DNA of 64,000 nucleotides from Yoonia sp. G8-12. GTDB lineage: Bacteria; Pseudomonadota; Alphaproteobacteria; Rhodobacterales; Rhodobacteraceae. The first letter of the stretch is position 1. Every line of letters begins with the position of its first letter. The translations under genes were made by a program, and so were the position numbers. Location: positions 62,001 through 126,000 of the forward strand of contig NZ_CP151762.1 of NCBI RefSeq assembly GCF_038443675.1, given 5' to 3'. Below the pieces are notes generated by a model. It did no database searches, was not told where the DNA came from, and saw only the letters and a program-made list of their open reading frames with translations. Shown here in pieces: positions 37,928-46,435 of this stretch.

Positions 37928-39254
37928 TCTGCGGCTTCTCGATAGGGTGCGCCTTCACCGTAGGGCACATTGATCCCACCGTAGCGGCGCACGCGGATGT
38001 TGCATTGCTCGGCATGACCCACGAAGCCTTCGAGCATGCACAGGCGGGAGCCATATTCGCCCACGAGGGTGGCGGCCTCGTCTGTAAGGATCTTTTGATA
38101 GCTATGTGTTTTCAGGAACTTGCCGACCCAGAGGCCACCCGTGTAGCGCCCCGCCTTTTTGGTGGGCAGGGTGTGGTTGGTGCCGATGACCTTGTCGCCG
38201 TTGGACACATTTGTGCGCGGCCCAAGGAACAGCGCGCCGTAGCAGGTCATGTGTTCGAGGAACCAATCGTCGCGGTCGGTCATGACCTGCACGTGTTCGG
38301 AGGCGATGTCGTCGGCGACTTGGAGCATTTCCTCGTAGGTGTCACAGACAATGACTTCGCCGTAATCCTCCCAGCTTTTGCCAGCGGTGTCGGCGGTGGG
38401 GATTATGTCAAGCAGGCGGTCGATCTCGCGCAGGGTGTCCTTCGCAAGTCTTTCGGAATTGGTCAGCAGAATAGCGGGAGAGTTGTAGCCGTGCTCGGCT
38501 TGGCCCAGCAGGTCGGTGGCGCAAAGCTCGCCGTCGGCAGCGGTTTCATCTGCGATGACCATGGTTTCGGTGGGTCCTGCAAAAAGGTCGATGCCTACAC
38601 GACCGAAAAGCTGACGTTTCGCTTCGGCGACAAAGGCGTTGCCGGGGCCGACGAGCATGTGGACGGGGTCGATGGTTTCGGTGCCAATGGCCATGGCGCC
38701 GATCGCCTGGATGCCGCCCATAACGTAGATTTCATGCGCGCCACCAAGATGCATGGCCGCGATGACAGCGGGGTTCGGTTCACCTTTGAAGGGGGCGTGG
38801 CGGCGATGATGCGCGGGACGCCCGCAACCGAAGCGGTGGCGACGGACATATGCGCGCTTGCGACCATGGGGAATTTGCCGCCAGGCACGTAGCAGCCAAC
38901 CGATTGAACAGGAATGTTTTTATGGCCCAGAATAACCCCGGGCATGGTTTCGACCTCGATATCCAGCATGGAGTCGCGCTGATGTTGTGCGAAGGTGCGG
39001 ACCTGTTCTTGCGCGAATTTGATATCGGCCATTTCGCGCGGGGTGACCTTTGCGATGAGAGCCGCGATCTCGGCCTCGGACAGACGGTAGCTGTCGCGGT
39101 CGTAATCGTCGAACTTCACCGACATTTCGCGCAGGGCGGCATCGCCTTTGGTTTCGATCTCTTTCAGGCCCGCCTCGACGATGGCGCGGATTTTAGCGTC
39201 GTCTTCGGCGCGGGCTTTGGCGGAACGGGCTGTTTTCAAGTGGCGGATTGTCAT
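37924..39254 (-). pseudogene. Histidinol-dehydrogenase-family enzyme (HpsN-like), frameshifted
   Basis: The N-terminal part (to about residue 154, …GVPRIIAATPP) and C-terminal part lie in two frames. Adding one C to the C5 run (plus-strand G5 at 38791-38795) gives FKGEPNPAVIAAMHLGGAHEIYV and a continuous 443-residue protein. NAD and zinc-site features are present: GPGNAFVAEAKR, DLFAGPTETMV, LLGQAEHG and SEHVQVM. Relatives outside histidine biosynthesis oxidise alcohols to acids, for example HpsN acting on dihydroxypropanesulfonate. No other his genes are near, so a catabolic alcohol dehydrogenase is more likely than HisD proper. The frameshift is probably a miscall. Confidence 0.82.
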
Positions 39255-39267
39255 GGTGTAACCTTTC

Positions 39268-40752
39268 TTAACCGACGATGAAGGACGCGGCCCGGTGGCC
39301 GATCATCATTGAGGGGGCGTTGGTGTTGGCGGAGGTGACGGCGGGCATGATGCTCGCGTCGGCGGCCCAGAGGGCGTCGATATCACGCACCCGAAGCGTC
39401 GGGGTGACGGGCGCGGTTTTATCGGTGCCCATGCGCAGAGTGCCGACAGGGTGATAGGCGGTGCCGGCGGCGCTTCGGACGTAGGCGCGCATTTCGTCCA
39501 GCGTGGTGGCTTTGCCAGCGGGGTGCATTTCAGGTGCGGCTTTGTCACCATGGGCCTGTTTAAGAAGGTCGCGCAAACGAAAGAGGCCATGGGAGAGGGT
39601 GTCGAGATCTGTTTCGTCTTTGAAGAGGCCAAGATCGATCTGGAGTTGGCCATTGCGCCGTGTCAGCGAACCGCGCGATTTGGGGCGGCAGACGCAGACG
39701 TCGGCGAAATAGCCCGATCCGTAGGCGTAGCGCGACCCTTTCCAGTTCATGAAGAACGGGATGAAGTGAGATTGTACATCCGGTTCGGGGTCGGTGTCGC
39801 GCGCGTTGAAGAACATAGCGCCTTCGACCGTCGGTGAGGCCAGCGGCCCGCGCCCCGTGAGGTATTGTAGGGGCGCCGTCAGCCAGTTGGCTGCCTGTTT
39901 TACCGTCAGGCCATAGCCGCTTTCGGCCCCCGCAAAGTGTAGCCCGCAGCCGGGGTGATCCTGCAGGTTCTGGCCGATTTCTGGGGCATCAACGATCTGT
40001 TTTTCAATGCTACCCTTTGGCCCGATGCCCGAGCGCATCAGCAAATCTGGCGACCCTATGGAGCCTGCCGAAAGGATAACGCCCTTGGTCGCGCGGAGCA
40101 GTTCGGTACCGAGGTAGACGCCATCTGCGCGGTCGTTGGAGATCGACAAACGGGTGACTTCGTGGCCGGTGATCACCGTCAGATCGGGGCCGGCGGCGGG
40201 GCGCAGAAAGGCATCGGCTGCAGACCAGCGTCGCCCGTTGCGCAGGTTGAAGTGGCACACGCCCGCGCTCTCATATTCGGGAGTGGGCGGGGCGATGTCG
40301 TTGCGACCCAGCACATTGTGCAGGGCTTCGGTGAGGGGATGCGGGTGGGCCAAGCGGTTCGGGTTTGTTTTGGCCTCAACGTCTTCGAAGACGGGTTCGA
40401 CATCGGACCAGCTCCACCCCGGAACGCCCCAATTGTCGTAGTCATCCTGCCGCCCGCGAAACCAGACCATCGAGTTGATCGACCCCGACCCGCCGACCAT
40501 ACGCCCGCGCGGAATATTGATCTGACGTCCGTTCACTCCGTCCATCGGCGCGGACTTGAACCGCCAGTCGCGGCGCGACCCCATGAGCCAGATCAGCGCC
40601 ATGGGGATTTTGACGAAAGGATGCCTGTCGGAGGGGCCTGCCTCGATGATAGCAATCGAGCCTGCTTCGCGCGCGATAAGGCCAGCGGCCACAGCACAGC
40701 CTGCCGATCCGGCACCGACGATAATGTAGTCGTATGTGGATGAAGATCTCAT
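39268..40752 (-). CDS. GMC family FAD-dependent oxidoreductase
   Basis: A 494-residue GMC enzyme of the choline dehydrogenase type. It has the FAD dinucleotide motif IIVGAGSAGCAVAAGL at about residues 9-24, GGSGSINSMVWFRG (GMC signature 1), GSIGSPDLLMRSGIG (signature 2), active-site His in YHPVGTLRMG, and the SANTNAPSMMIGHR end with the His/Asn pair. It oxidises an alcohol to an aldehyde or ketone using FAD. I chose ATG 40752, 4 bp after the preceding small frame, although no clear ribosome site is visible. It is probably the first oxidation step of the operon. Confidence 0.9.
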   Translation of the reverse strand: MRSSSTYDYIIVGAGSAGCAVAAGLIAREAGSIAIIEAGPSDRHPFVKIPMALIWLMGSRRDWRFKSAPMDGVNGRQINIPRGRMVGGSGSINSMVWFRGRQDDYDNWGVPGWSWSDVEPVFEDVEAKTNPNRLAHPHPLTEALHNVLGRNDIAPPTPEYESAGVCHFNLRNGRRWSAADAFLRPAAGPDLTVITGHEVTRLSISNDRADGVYLGTELLRATKGVILSAGSIGSPDLLMRSGIGPKGSIEKQIVDAPEIGQNLQDHPGCGLHFAGAESGYGLTVKQAANWLTAPLQYLTGRGPLASPTVEGAMFFNARDTDPEPDVQSHFIPFFMNWKGSRYAYGSGYFADVCVCRPKSRGSLTRRNGQLQIDLGLFKDETDLDTLSHGLFRLRDLLKQAHGDKAAPEMHPAGKATTLDEMRAYVRSAAGTAYHPVGTLRMGTDKTAPVTPTLRVRDIDALWAADASIMPAVTSANTNAPSMMIGHRAASFIVG

Positions 40753-40756
40753 TGGA

Positions 40757-40906
40757 TCAGACGGCCTGGGACACGTTAGATGCGTCGAAGCCGTGGCCGC
40801 GATTGCCGTCCCAGGCAAAGTTTATATGAAGCCAAGGGCTTAGGTCTGTTTCCGACCGCCCAACTGCGGCTTCCATATTCTGAACGAGCGCAAGTGCCTG
40901 GCCCAT
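40757..40906 (-). CDS. Short ORF between the ABC ATPase and GMC genes
   Basis: A 49-residue frame (MGQALALVQNMEAAVG…) starts 3 bp after the ATPase stop and ends 4 bp before the GMC start, exactly filling the gap in a tightly packed operon. It is acidic to neutral with no membrane helix or cysteine. I know no matching family. It could be a real microprotein or a relic of a larger gene. Confidence 0.4.
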   Translation of the reverse strand: MGQALALVQNMEAAVGRSETDLSPWLHINFAWDGNRGHGFDASNVSQAV

Positions 40907-40909
40907 GGG

Positions 40910-41956
40910 TCAGATCCTCTCTCCGCTGGTCGCGTCAAATAGGTGGCAGGTGGCAGCGGGGATTGTTGCGGCGATTATCTCGCCGATCTCGGCGCGGAAC
41001 TCCTTGTCGGCCTTCACAGTGGCGATGGCGCCTCCGATGCGGAAGGTGACCATGGTGGCGTCGCCCAAAAGCTCCATAGAGTAGACAGGTGCGTTGACGG
41101 ACGGGGTGTCGCCGCCGATTGACGCGTCTTCGGCGCGGTAGCCCAGAGTGACGGCGCCGGAGCGGGTGCTGTCGAGGCCTGTAATGGTGACGTCCTTACC
41201 AGTGAAGGTGCCGCCCTCAATTGTACCCTCAAGAAGGTTCATGGCCGGCGAACCAATGAAGCTGGCCACAAAAGTGTTGGCCGGATAGTCGTAGATATCG
41301 GTTGGAGAGCCGACCTGCTGCACGATGCCAGCCGACATGACCACAACGCGGTCAGCCAGCGTCATCGCCTCGATCTGGTCGTGAGTGACGTAGATCGTGG
41401 TAACTTTGAGTTCATGGCTCAGGTTTTTGATTTGGGCCCGGGTGGACACCCGCAATTTCGCGTCGAGGTTCGAGAGAGGTTCGTCCATCAAGAAGACGTT
41501 GGGCTGGCGCACGATGGCGCGGGCCAAAGCCACGCGCTGACGCTGACCGCCAGAGAGTTCGGCCGGTTTGCGGTGCAAAAAGTCGGTCAGTTCGACCATC
41601 TGCGCGGCGCGCATCACCCTTTCTTCGTGCTCCTTCGCAGGAACCTTACGCATGCGCAGCGGAAAACGGATGTTCTCATAGACATTTAGGTTGGGGTAGA
41701 GCGCGTAGGATTGGAACACCATTGCGCAATCGCGGTCCTTCGGGTCGAGGTCGTTGATGCGCTTGCCATCGACAAGGATGTCGCCCTCGGTCACGTCCTC
41801 AAGGCCCGCGATCATGCGCATGGTCGTCGTCTTGCCGCAGCCTGACGGGCCCAGAAGAACCAGAAATTCCTGATCCTTAATGGTGAGGTCGAAGTTATCG
41901 ACACCAACAAAGCTGCCCCACCGTTTGTGGACACTCTTGAGCTGGATCTCGGCCAT
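40910..41956 (-). CDS. Sugar/polyol-type ABC transporter ATP-binding protein (UgpC/MalK family)
   Basis: A 348-residue ATPase with Walker A GPSGCGKTT near residue 37, signature LSGGQRQRVALAR, Walker B VFLMDEPLSNLD and H-loop VTHDQ. A C-terminal TOBE domain (from about residue 235, NLLEGTIEGG…) is typical of the MalK/UgpC group that serves carbohydrate and polyol importers. I chose ATG 41956 (MAEIQLKSVHKRWG). It is divergent from the binder and permease genes at 42195-45421, with which it must function. It heads a minus-strand run of about a dozen genes. Confidence 0.9.
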   Translation of the reverse strand: MAEIQLKSVHKRWGSFVGVDNFDLTIKDQEFLVLLGPSGCGKTTTMRMIAGLEDVTEGDILVDGKRINDLDPKDRDCAMVFQSYALYPNLNVYENIRFPLRMRKVPAKEHEERVMRAAQMVELTDFLHRKPAELSGGQRQRVALARAIVRQPNVFLMDEPLSNLDAKLRVSTRAQIKNLSHELKVTTIYVTHDQIEAMTLADRVVVMSAGIVQQVGSPTDIYDYPANTFVASFIGSPAMNLLEGTIEGGTFTGKDVTITGLDSTRSGAVTLGYRAEDASIGGDTPSVNAPVYSMELLGDATMVTFRIGGAIATVKADKEFRAEIGEIIAATIPAATCHLFDATSGERI

Positions 41957-41970
41957 CTTAACGCCTTTCT

Positions 41971-41984
41971 TGCAAACGTATGCA
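41971..41984 (-). promoter_or_regulatory. LacI-type operator, ATPase-proximal
   Basis: The imperfect palindrome TGCAAACGTATGCA with a central CG lies 15 bp upstream of the ATPase start. It differs by one base from the site at 42116. The central CG and flanking TGCA are typical of LacI/GalR operators. Confidence 0.65.
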
Positions 41985-42115
41985 GTCAAGATAGTGCCGA
42001 TTCTTGGCTTGGTGCAAGTGGTTATGACCTTTATTTTGTTCGGAACATCGGCATTGATCGCATTTGGGGGCAATCCGCATTAAGACTTGCAATGTGGATT
42101 GCGAGACCGTTTTAT

Positions 42116-42129
42116 TGCAATCGTATGCA
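42116..42129 (+). promoter_or_regulatory. LacI-type operator, binder-proximal
   Basis: The imperfect palindrome TGCAATCGTATGCA lies 66 bp upstream of the solute-binding-protein start and 145 bp from its twin at 41971. The pair flanks the divergent promoter and could be bridged by one LacI tetramer, or bound by two dimers. Confidence 0.65.
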
Positions 42130-42194
42130 TGGCTTCGTTCCGATTCGAATTGGTGCGGCGCCCAACAAGAAATTGCACCAGCGGGAGACCATAG

Positions 42195-43433
42195 ATGACG
42201 AAATTTACCAAATTAATGGGCGCGACGGCGATGGCCCTGACCATGGGCGGCGCGGCCTTTGCCGACGGCCATGGTTGCACCGCCGAAGGGCGTGTGAGCA
42301 TTCTGTCCAATGACTTTGCGGCTGTTAACGCCGTGAGCGCGGGTGCTGCGGAATGTGCGGGCGCGGATGTATCCACCAACGCCACGACCGAGCACCGCGA
42401 CATTCAGGTTGCCGCCCTGACAGCCTATCCGGCGGAATATACGGTCGCCGTTGTGGCCAACAGCTCTATCGTTGCGTTGCTCAATGAAGGGCTAATTCGC
42501 CCGCTTGACGATCTGATCGCGGCCCATGCGCCCGATATTCCGATGAACCAGCGCATCACGGTGGACGGGCAGGTTGTGGCGATTGCATTCATGGCGAACG
42601 CGCAGCACCTGTTCTATCGTTCTGACGTGCTTGAGGCCGCGGGTGTTGCGCCCCCCACAACCTACGAAGAGGTGCTGGCCGCAGCCGAGGCGATCCGCAG
42701 CCAGGGGTTGATGGAAAACCCGTTTATCACGAACACGGCAGTGGGCTGGAACCTCGGCGAAGAGTTTGTGAACATGTATCTGGGTCACGGCGGGTCCTTC
42801 TTTGAGGCTGGCTCCGCGAACCCCTCTATCAATAACGAAACCGGTGTTGCCACGCTGGAGATGATGAAGGCACTGGCGGAATACTCCGACCCCGACTTCC
42901 TGACCTTCGCTTCAAACGAGACGGCGGCGGAATGGGAAGCAGGCAACGCAGCGCTTGGCTTCATGTGGGGGTCACGCGGTGGGCCTATCTTGGACGATGA
43001 GGGCTCGACCGAAGAGGTTACTTCGACCACGGTTCTGATTGGCGCACCTACAGTTGCGGGCGGGGACCTTCCGGCCTCGACCCTGTGGTGGGACGGGTTC
43101 ACCATTGCCTCGAACATCAGCGACGAAGACGCAGAAGCGTCTTTCATTGCCATGGTCCACGGTATGCGTGACGAAGTGGTTCAGGCCAACAACGACGCGG
43201 CCGTCTGGCTTTCCCCCGCCTATGAGCCTGGTCCCGCCGCAGCGGGTGTCGCAGCGACGGCGGCCTCTGGCACCAAACCTTACCCAATGATCCCCTTCAT
43301 GGGTTTGATGCACACGGCGCTTGGCAATGAACTGGCCGAGTTCATGCAAGGTCAGGAAAGCGCCGAGCAGGCGCTGGCAGACGTGGAGGCAGCCTATATC
43401 ACCGCCGCCACCGAGCAAGGCTTCATAGAGTAA
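42195..43433 (+). CDS. ABC transporter solute-binding protein (extracellular family 1, sugar/polyol type)
   Basis: A 412-residue periplasmic binder with a signal peptide (about residues 1-23, cut after AFA). The family-1 pattern is visible: NSSIVALLNEGLIRPLDDLIA, VAIAFMANAQHLFYRSDVLEAAG, and WWDGFTIASN near residue 295. A tract rich in Ala and Thr occurs near residue 350. GCGGGAG precedes ATG 42195. The ligand is probably a sugar, polyol or similarly sized polar compound; the downstream oxidoreductases point to an alcohol. Confidence 0.87.
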   Translation: MTKFTKLMGATAMALTMGGAAFADGHGCTAEGRVSILSNDFAAVNAVSAGAAECAGADVSTNATTEHRDIQVAALTAYPAEYTVAVVANSSIVALLNEGLIRPLDDLIAAHAPDIPMNQRITVDGQVVAIAFMANAQHLFYRSDVLEAAGVAPPTTYEEVLAAAEAIRSQGLMENPFITNTAVGWNLGEEFVNMYLGHGGSFFEAGSANPSINNETGVATLEMMKALAEYSDPDFLTFASNETAAEWEAGNAALGFMWGSRGGPILDDEGSTEEVTSTTVLIGAPTVAGGDLPASTLWWDGFTIASNISDEDAEASFIAMVHGMRDEVVQANNDAAVWLSPAYEPGPAAAGVAATAASGTKPYPMIPFMGLMHTALGNELAEFMQGQESAEQALADVEAAYITAATEQGFIE

Positions 43434-43442
43434 GCGACCAAC

Positions 43443-43467
43443 GGGCCGTCCCCGAGCGGGGCGGCCC
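43443..43467 (+). terminator. Intercistronic hairpin after the solute-binding-protein gene
   Basis: A GC-rich stem (GGGCCG, bulged T, CCCC paired with GGGG, CGGCCC) starts 9 bp after the stop. There is no T run, so partial termination or mRNA stabilisation is more likely than full termination. Confidence 0.55.
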
Positions 43468-43504
43468 ATCCCTATGATCGCCGCAATCAGGAGCGACCGA
43501 CACG

Positions 43505-44536
43505 ATGCCCCATAAGACCTTCATGTGGTTCATTCTGCCGTCCGCTCTCGCGATGTTTCTTTTCATCTTTGTGCCCATCATCTCTGTCATTGTGCAGTCG
43601 ATGTATATCGAGCACGAGCAGGTGCTGATCGAGGTTGAGAACTGCGGCCCCTTCGGCTGCACCATCGAGGTCAATGTCGATCAAGAGGCCATGGCGCAAT
43701 TGCGCGAAGAGCAGCCCTTGGGCCGGTTCAACGGCTTGGGCACCTACACCAACCGCGCGCATCTGGCCTTTGCCGAAGTGGGCGAGTCCTGGGCCAGCAC
43801 CGACACTTGGGGCGACTTCCTGTCGGCGGTCTACAACCTGCCGTTCTACAGGGCGCTAAGTTTTACGCTAACTTTTACCTTTGTTGTGACGCCATTGGTG
43901 CTGTTCTTTGGTCTATTCATCGCACTAGGCGTCAATTCCCTGCCGCGTATCTTCAGGGGGCCGACGATCTTTGTGTCGCTGTTGCCGATGATCGTAACAC
44001 CGCTGGTGGGGTCGCTGATCCTGTTCTGGATGGTCGATTCTGAAGGGATTTTGGGTGCGGCACTACAAAACATATTCGATGACAATTCTCTGTCTCTGAA
44101 GGCTTCGCCGTGGCTGACGTGGATCATGTTGATGGTCTACGGCGTATGGTCCTCCACGCCCTTTGCTTTCATCGTATTTTATGCGGGCCTGCAAACCGTG
44201 CCCGAGGACACGTTAGAGGCCGCATCGCTCGACGGGGCAGGGCGCTGGCAAAAGGTGCGTTATGTAGTCTTTCCTTATGTGGCACCGCTTGCGGTGTTCA
44301 TCACGCTTATACAGTTGATGGACAACTTCCGCGTCTTTGAGCCCATAGTGGGCTTTAGCGCGCAGGCCTCTGCCACATCTCTCAGCTGGATCATCTTCAA
44401 CGACCTGCGCGGTGGCGATGTGCAGTTGTTCGGCTCTGCCGCGGCGACGTCTGTGCTGACGATCTGCGGGGTCGCGATCCTTTTGACGCCTGTGCTGATC
44501 CGCACATGGCGCGACTTTAACCGAAAGCGGGTGTGA
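43505..44536 (+). CDS. ABC transporter permease (MalF-type)
   Basis: A 343-residue inner-membrane permease. The first helix (residues 8-30) is followed by an unusual soluble insertion of about 70 residues (about 35-110) with a Cys pair (ENCGPFGCTIEV), then five more helices. The EAA loop EAASLDGAGRWQKVRYVVFPYVAPL is near residue 237. The Cys-containing insertion would face the periplasm, where the pair could form a disulfide. It is 3 bp from the second permease gene. Confidence 0.88.
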   Translation: MPHKTFMWFILPSALAMFLFIFVPIISVIVQSMYIEHEQVLIEVENCGPFGCTIEVNVDQEAMAQLREEQPLGRFNGLGTYTNRAHLAFAEVGESWASTDTWGDFLSAVYNLPFYRALSFTLTFTFVVTPLVLFFGLFIALGVNSLPRIFRGPTIFVSLLPMIVTPLVGSLILFWMVDSEGILGAALQNIFDDNSLSLKASPWLTWIMLMVYGVWSSTPFAFIVFYAGLQTVPEDTLEAASLDGAGRWQKVRYVVFPYVAPLAVFITLIQLMDNFRVFEPIVGFSAQASATSLSWIIFNDLRGGDVQLFGSAAATSVLTICGVAILLTPVLIRTWRDFNRKRV

Positions 44537-44539
44537 TCC

Positions 44540-45421
44540 ATGGCGTCCAAGGCTTCTCAACGCTCTTACGGGTTGGTCGTTCTGACCGCCACACTGGTTC
44601 TGATCTGGGTCGTCATCGCGTCCTTTCCGTTTTTGTGGACCCTTTGGGGGTCGTTCAAGGTGCAGGGGGATTTCTTTTCCAAGGCGGATTGGACGAATGC
44701 TCTGACGGGCACGCGGACTATCGCTGAGACGGGAGGGTATTTCACGCTGAACGGATATGAAGGTGCGTGGATCGAGAAAGAGTTCTGGCGCGCGGCATTG
44801 AACACGATGGTCGTCGTGGTCTGCGTTGTAGTTATCTCGCTGACGTTCGGAACCTTGGGAGGCTACGCGCTGGCGCGGTCCGGGTATCGCTATGCGTTCT
44901 GGCTGCTGATGCTGGCGCTAGTCTTTCGCGCGATGCCGCATATCACGTTAGTGTCGGGCTACCTGTTGCCATTCTTCGAATGGGGCGTTTGGGGGCGTTT
45001 GGAGACCTCGATCATCGTGTTGGTGGCGATCAACCAGCCGTTCACGCTGTGGATGCTGCATTCGTTTTTCCTGACCATCCCCAAGGATCTGGACGAAAGC
45101 GCCATGGTCGATGGCTGCACCCGTTTTCAGGCGTTTCGCCATGTCATCATTCCGGTGATGTGGCCGGGGGTGATCACGACGGGGCTGTTCAGCTTCCTTC
45201 TCGCCTATAACGATTTTGCAGTGACAGCCGTGTTGCTCAGCCAGGAGAACGCGACAATGGTGCCGAAAATCGCGTCCTTCCTCGGGTCTACCTTCGAGGA
45301 AGGCAATGTGATGTTCGCGGTCTCTGCCGTTGTGTCGGCCACCGCGCCGCTGTTCGTTCTCATCCTCTTTTTCCAGCGTCAGATTGTGTCCGGTCTGACG
45401 GCTGGGGCTGTTAAAGGGTAA
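44540..45421 (+). CDS. ABC transporter permease (MalG-type)
   Basis: A 293-residue partner permease with six predicted helices and an EAA loop, ESAMVDGCTRFQAFRHVIIPVMWPGV, near residue 195. The N-terminal SFPFLWTLWGSFKVQGDFF segment matches the MalG group. It is followed 3 bp later by SnoaL-like protein C, showing that this enzyme is co-transcribed with the importer. Confidence 0.9.
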   Translation: MASKASQRSYGLVVLTATLVLIWVVIASFPFLWTLWGSFKVQGDFFSKADWTNALTGTRTIAETGGYFTLNGYEGAWIEKEFWRAALNTMVVVVCVVVISLTFGTLGGYALARSGYRYAFWLLMLALVFRAMPHITLVSGYLLPFFEWGVWGRLETSIIVLVAINQPFTLWMLHSFFLTIPKDLDESAMVDGCTRFQAFRHVIIPVMWPGVITTGLFSFLLAYNDFAVTAVLLSQENATMVPKIASFLGSTFEEGNVMFAVSAVVSATAPLFVLILFFQRQIVSGLTAGAVKG

Positions 45422-45424
45422 CTC

Positions 45425-46435
45425 ATGTTACAAGATCACAAGGCTGTCGTCCGCGCCCTTTATGCGGATATGAAGGGGGCCACGCCCGACACCATCGAAG
45501 GGGTGCTGGCTTCCCATACCACGCCCAATTGGCACTGGCGCGGGATGCATCCTTTTTACGAACAGCGCGGCGCGGCCGATGTGGCGCGTGTGTTTTGGGG
45601 GCCTTTGTTAACCTCGCTGACGCGGTTGCAGCGGCGCGAGGATATCTTCTTTGCGGGTGAAAATTCCGTGGGCGAGGGGGTATGGGTCATCTCGATGGGG
45701 CACCTGATGGGCCTGTTCGATGAGGTCTGGTTGGGCATCCGGCCCAGCCGCAAGATCACGATGCTGCGCTATTGCGAATTCAACCGCATAGAAAACGGCA
45801 AGATCGCCGAAACAATGCTGCACGTCGATATCCCGCATCTGATGGTACAGGCGGGGCAAAATCCGTTTCCGCCACAAACGGCAGCACAATTGGTGCAACC
45901 CGGGCCAATGACGCACGACGGGTTGTTGATAGATGAGCAGCCCGAGGGCGAGGGCAGGGCCACCTTGGCCGCAATCAACGCGATGATTGGCGATCTAGGA
46001 ACGTGGAAATTGGGCCTTCCACTTGAGGAGGAGCTGGCCCGCACATGGCACGATGACATGATCTGGTGGGGACCCACCGGCATCGGAGCGGCCTACACGA
46101 TCGAACGCTACGCCAAACAACACTCCGGTCCGTTCCGCGCGGCGTTCCATGATCGCTCTGCTACAGGTCATGTGGCGCGATTGGCCGAAGGGCATTACGG
46201 CGGTTTTTTCGGCTGGCCGAATTTTACGGCCAAACTGCATGGCGGGTTCATGGGCATGCCTGGTACCGATAGAACATGCGAATTCCGCGTGATCGATATC
46301 TACCGCCGTGAGGGCGACAAACTGGCCGAGAACTGGATTTTCATCGACTTGCTTTACTGGCTGATGCAACTGGGCGACGACGTGCTGGCGCGGATGGCAG
46401 AAATTTCGAGCACAGAGTACACGCCGCCGGTTTGA
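45425..46435 (+). CDS. SnoaL-like double-domain protein C
   Basis: A 336-residue protein with two SnoaL/NTF2-like halves (about 1-150 and 180-325), paralogous to protein B at 36890. Shared positions include DIPHLMVQAG, WWGPTGIG, GWPNF and ENWIFIDLLYWLMQLGDDVLARM. It is the last gene of the plus-strand importer operon, placing one paralogue on each side of the divergent promoter. B and C may form a heteromer or act on successive intermediates. Function unknown. Confidence 0.75.
   Translation: MLQDHKAVVRALYADMKGATPDTIEGVLASHTTPNWHWRGMHPFYEQRGAADVARVFWGPLLTSLTRLQRREDIFFAGENSVGEGVWVISMGHLMGLFDEVWLGIRPSRKITMLRYCEFNRIENGKIAETMLHVDIPHLMVQAGQNPFPPQTAAQLVQPGPMTHDGLLIDEQPEGEGRATLAAINAMIGDLGTWKLGLPLEEELARTWHDDMIWWGPTGIGAAYTIERYAKQHSGPFRAAFHDRSATGHVARLAEGHYGGFFGWPNFTAKLHGGFMGMPGTDRTCEFRVIDIYRREGDKLAENWIFIDLLYWLMQLGDDVLARMAEISSTEYTPPV

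Noticed and set aside
37924..39254. Identification as HisD of histidine biosynthesis.
   Set aside because: No other his genes nearby; the catabolic operon context points to an HpsN-like alcohol dehydrogenase.
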